Shown in pieces: positions 62,407 to 64,000 of a DNA stretch of 64,000 nt (the first letter of the stretch is position 1; the number at the start of each line of letters is the position of its first letter). The stretch is from Stenotrophomonas sp. MYb238 (GTDB lineage Bacteria > Pseudomonadota > Gammaproteobacteria > Xanthomonadales > Xanthomonadaceae), in contig NZ_WIDL01000019.1 of NCBI RefSeq assembly GCF_009496535.1, positions 21,210-85,209 on the forward strand, written 5' to 3'. The notes below the pieces were generated by a model. The model saw nothing but the letters and a program-made list of their open reading frames with translations. It was not told where the DNA came from and made no database searches. The position numbers were made by a program, and so were the translations under genes.

Positions 62407-63953
62407 TGCACCGGACCAAAGAAACTGCTTTCGACGACGCGCTTCTCGCTGCCGTCCTCGCGTTCGACCACGAAGCGCAGGGGACGGCGGCCGCTGACCT
62501 CGCCGTCGGCGACCACGTTCAGCGCCACCGGCAGCACCTGCTCGGGACCGGCCTGGACCTCCGTCTGGCCGCCCAGGCGCAGGCCGGCGTCGGCCGGCTC
62601 CAGGGTGATGCGGTAGCGCCGGGTTTCCTGGCTCTTGTTGATCAGCTTGAGCGTGTAGTCGTTGGCGATGCTGCCGTCGGCGGACTGGCGATACAGCGCG
62701 TTGCGGTCGCGCAGCACCTCGGCGATCAGTTCGCTGCGGTGGGTCACGCCCCACGCCCAGGCGCCGCACAGGCCCAGCAGGAGCAGGCCGTAGACGAAGA
62801 TGCGCGGACGCAGCACGCGGGTGGGCTTGCCGTCGATGGCGTTCTGGGTGGAGTAGCGGATCAGGCCATGCGGGTAGCCCATCTTGTCCATCACTTCGTC
62901 GCAGGCGTCGATGCAGGCGCCGCAGGCGATGCATTCGTACTGCAGGCCGTTGCGGATGTCGATGCCGGTCGGGCAGACCTGCACGCAGATGGTGCAGTCG
63001 ATGCAGTCGCCCAGTTCCTCGGGCGCGAACTTCGGCAGCGGCGCGACCTCGGCCAGGTCGCCGTCCCAGGTGATTGTGCCCTTGGCATGCGCGGCCTGGG
63101 TGGCGGCCGACGGATGGCGGCCGGCGCGGAACACGTAGTCGTAGGCGACCGCGGGGATCAGCAGGCCGCGCGCACGCTCCAGCACGCTGCCCAGGCCGCG
63201 CTTGCGCGGGCCTCTGGGTTCACCGCGCATCGGGTCGTAGGCGATCAGCAGGGTGTTGCGGTCGAACATCGCGCTCTGGAAACGCGCGTAGGGGCACATG
63301 TACTTGCACACCTGCTCGCGCAGGACGCCGGCATTGCCCCAGGTGGCCAGCGCGTAGAACAGCACCCAGAAGGTTTCCCAGCCGCCCCACGCGAACGGCA
63401 GCAGGCGCGCGCCAAGGTCCTTGATGGGAGTGAAGAAGCCGACGAAGGTGAAGCCGGTCCACAGCGCGAACAGCAGCCACAGCAGGTGCTTGCTGCCCTT
63501 GCGCAGCACCTTCTCGCCGTTCCACGGGCCGGCGTCGAGCTTCATGCGCCGGGAGCGGTCGCCCTCGGTCCAGCGCTCCATCCACAGGAAGGTCTCGGTC
63601 CACACCGTCTGCGGGCAGGCGTAGCCGCACCACAGGCGCCCGGACAGGGCGGTGGAGAAGAACAGGGTCATCGCCGCGATGATCAGCAGCAGCGCCAGGA
63701 ACAGGAAGTCCTGCGGCCAGAACACCAGGCCGAAGATGTAGAACTTGCGTGCGGGCAGGTCGAACAGCACGGCCTGGCGGCCGTCCCACGACAGCCACGG
63801 GAACAGGTAGTACATGCCCAGCAGCCACACCACCGCGGCCACGCGCAGGCGGTTGAAGCGCCCGGAGACATCGCGCGGGTAGACCTTGCGCTCGCTGACG
63901 TAGAACGAATTGCCCTGGTCGTCCACGACATCCAGCGGAATGCGCTTGCTCAT
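62403..63953 (-). CDS. ccoG: CcoG, cbb3 maturation iron-sulfur protein
   Basis: The 516-residue membrane protein contains two 4Fe-4S ferredoxin motifs (CIDCTICVQVCPTG; CIACGACIDACDEVMD), an N-terminal cysteine motif (LWCGYACPQTVWTE), KYMCPYARFQ and a periplasmic Ig-like C-terminal domain. CcoG reduces Cu(II) to Cu(I) for oxidase assembly. A segment of about 45 residues (SVLERARGLLIPAV to LPKFAPE) precedes the first cluster and is longer than the linker I remember from Pseudomonas. ccoNOQP would lie to the right, outside the window. Confidence 0.94.
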   Translation of the reverse strand: MSKRIPLDVVDDQGNSFYVSERKVYPRDVSGRFNRLRVAAVVWLLGMYYLFPWLSWDGRQAVLFDLPARKFYIFGLVFWPQDFLFLALLLIIAAMTLFFSTALSGRLWCGYACPQTVWTETFLWMERWTEGDRSRRMKLDAGPWNGEKVLRKGSKHLLWLLFALWTGFTFVGFFTPIKDLGARLLPFAWGGWETFWVLFYALATWGNAGVLREQVCKYMCPYARFQSAMFDRNTLLIAYDPMRGEPRGPRKRGLGSVLERARGLLIPAVAYDYVFRAGRHPSAATQAAHAKGTITWDGDLAEVAPLPKFAPEELGDCIDCTICVQVCPTGIDIRNGLQYECIACGACIDACDEVMDKMGYPHGLIRYSTQNAIDGKPTRVLRPRIFVYGLLLLGLCGAWAWGVTHRSELIAEVLRDRNALYRQSADGSIANDYTLKLINKSQETRRYRITLEPADAGLRLGGQTEVQAGPEQVLPVALNVVADGEVSGRRPLRFVVEREDGSEKRVVESSFFGPVQ

Positions 63954-64000
63954 GGCGTGCGTTCCATGGTGGCCGCCGCGGGCGGCGAGGGAGGGGGCGG
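63950..64000 (-). CDS. Partial C-terminal tail of the gene upstream of ccoG
   Basis: A frame open at the right edge ends in 16 residues (PPPSPPAAATMERTP) and TGA, overlapping the ccoG ATG as ATGA. Such an overlap is the rule in this operon, so it may be the Pro/Ala-rich end of a cbb3 structural gene such as ccoP. The fragment is too short to identify. Confidence 0.4.
   Translation of the reverse strand, partial: PPPPSPPAAATMERTP

Overview
The window is about 64 kb of very GC-rich gammaproteobacterial DNA. The features point to the Xanthomonadaceae (Lysobacter / Luteimonas / Pseudoxanthomonas / Stenotrophomonas side): many TonB-dependent receptors, CGTAGGAGCGGCTTCAGCCGCGA-type REP palindromes, a cyoABCD and ccoGHIS respiratory complement, and housekeeping order ypjD/ffh/rpsP-rimM-trmD-rplS. 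I cannot fix the genus from sequence alone. No rRNA, tRNA, CRISPR array, transposase or phage gene was seen. The first ~430 bases have visibly lower third-position GC than the rest.

Layout. 1-5006 (minus): a partial lipoprotein gene, a tiny ORF, then a FecI/FecR/FecA-type sigma - anti-sigma - receptor system. 5114-8020: an autotransporter whose passenger looks like a ClpP/crotonase-fold periplasmic protease. 8302-12312: cyoABCD ubiquinol oxidase with a terminator. 12628-24659: an MHYT-GGDEF-EAL protein, radA, ypjD, ffh, a nitronate monooxygenase/class IV aminotransferase pair, and the rpsP-rimM-trmD plus rplS translation genes. 25064-37563: a divergent locus that I read as N-acetylgalactosamine (GalNAc) scavenging. 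agaR-agaZ-agaK-agaS run leftward; a GH31 glycosidase with two carbohydrate-binding modules, a TonB receptor and a GH109 glycosidase run rightward. 37581-38114: four tandem REP doublets next to a MATE gene. 40461-41981: a fluoride-type CLC antiporter under a fluoride riboswitch. 42139-46872: DUF937, catalase, two GST-family genes and a WYL regulator. 46891-47762: a large nested inverted-repeat element without a gene. 47795-55479: mutS, a Dyp peroxidase, a phosphoesterase, an M28 peptidase and a globin-coupled diguanylate cyclase. 55684-58388: two thioredoxin-fold genes and a metal efflux gene. 58525-63953 (minus): ccoG-ccoH-ccoI-ccoS plus a TauE/SafE-like gene, the maturation end of a cbb3 oxidase cluster whose structural genes would lie just off the right edge.

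How the parts work together. In the GalNAc locus, the two exported glycosidases would release alpha-linked GalNAc, the receptor would import glycans across the outer membrane, AgaK would phosphorylate GalNAc and AgaS would deaminate/isomerise the deacetylated sugar phosphate to tagatose-6-phosphate for the AgaZ step. Seven CTTTCG/CGAAAG words in 215 bases of the divergent promoter are the likely AgaR operator. A deacetylase, an inner-membrane permease and the catalytic AgaY/KbaY aldolase are not in the window.

The most unusual items are the phased operator array, the protease-like autotransporter beside a FecIRA system, the fluoride riboswitch with a visible anti-aptamer helix, the nested inverted repeat at 47 kb, and the REP array whose spacers are copies of the neighbouring MATE gene's 3' end.
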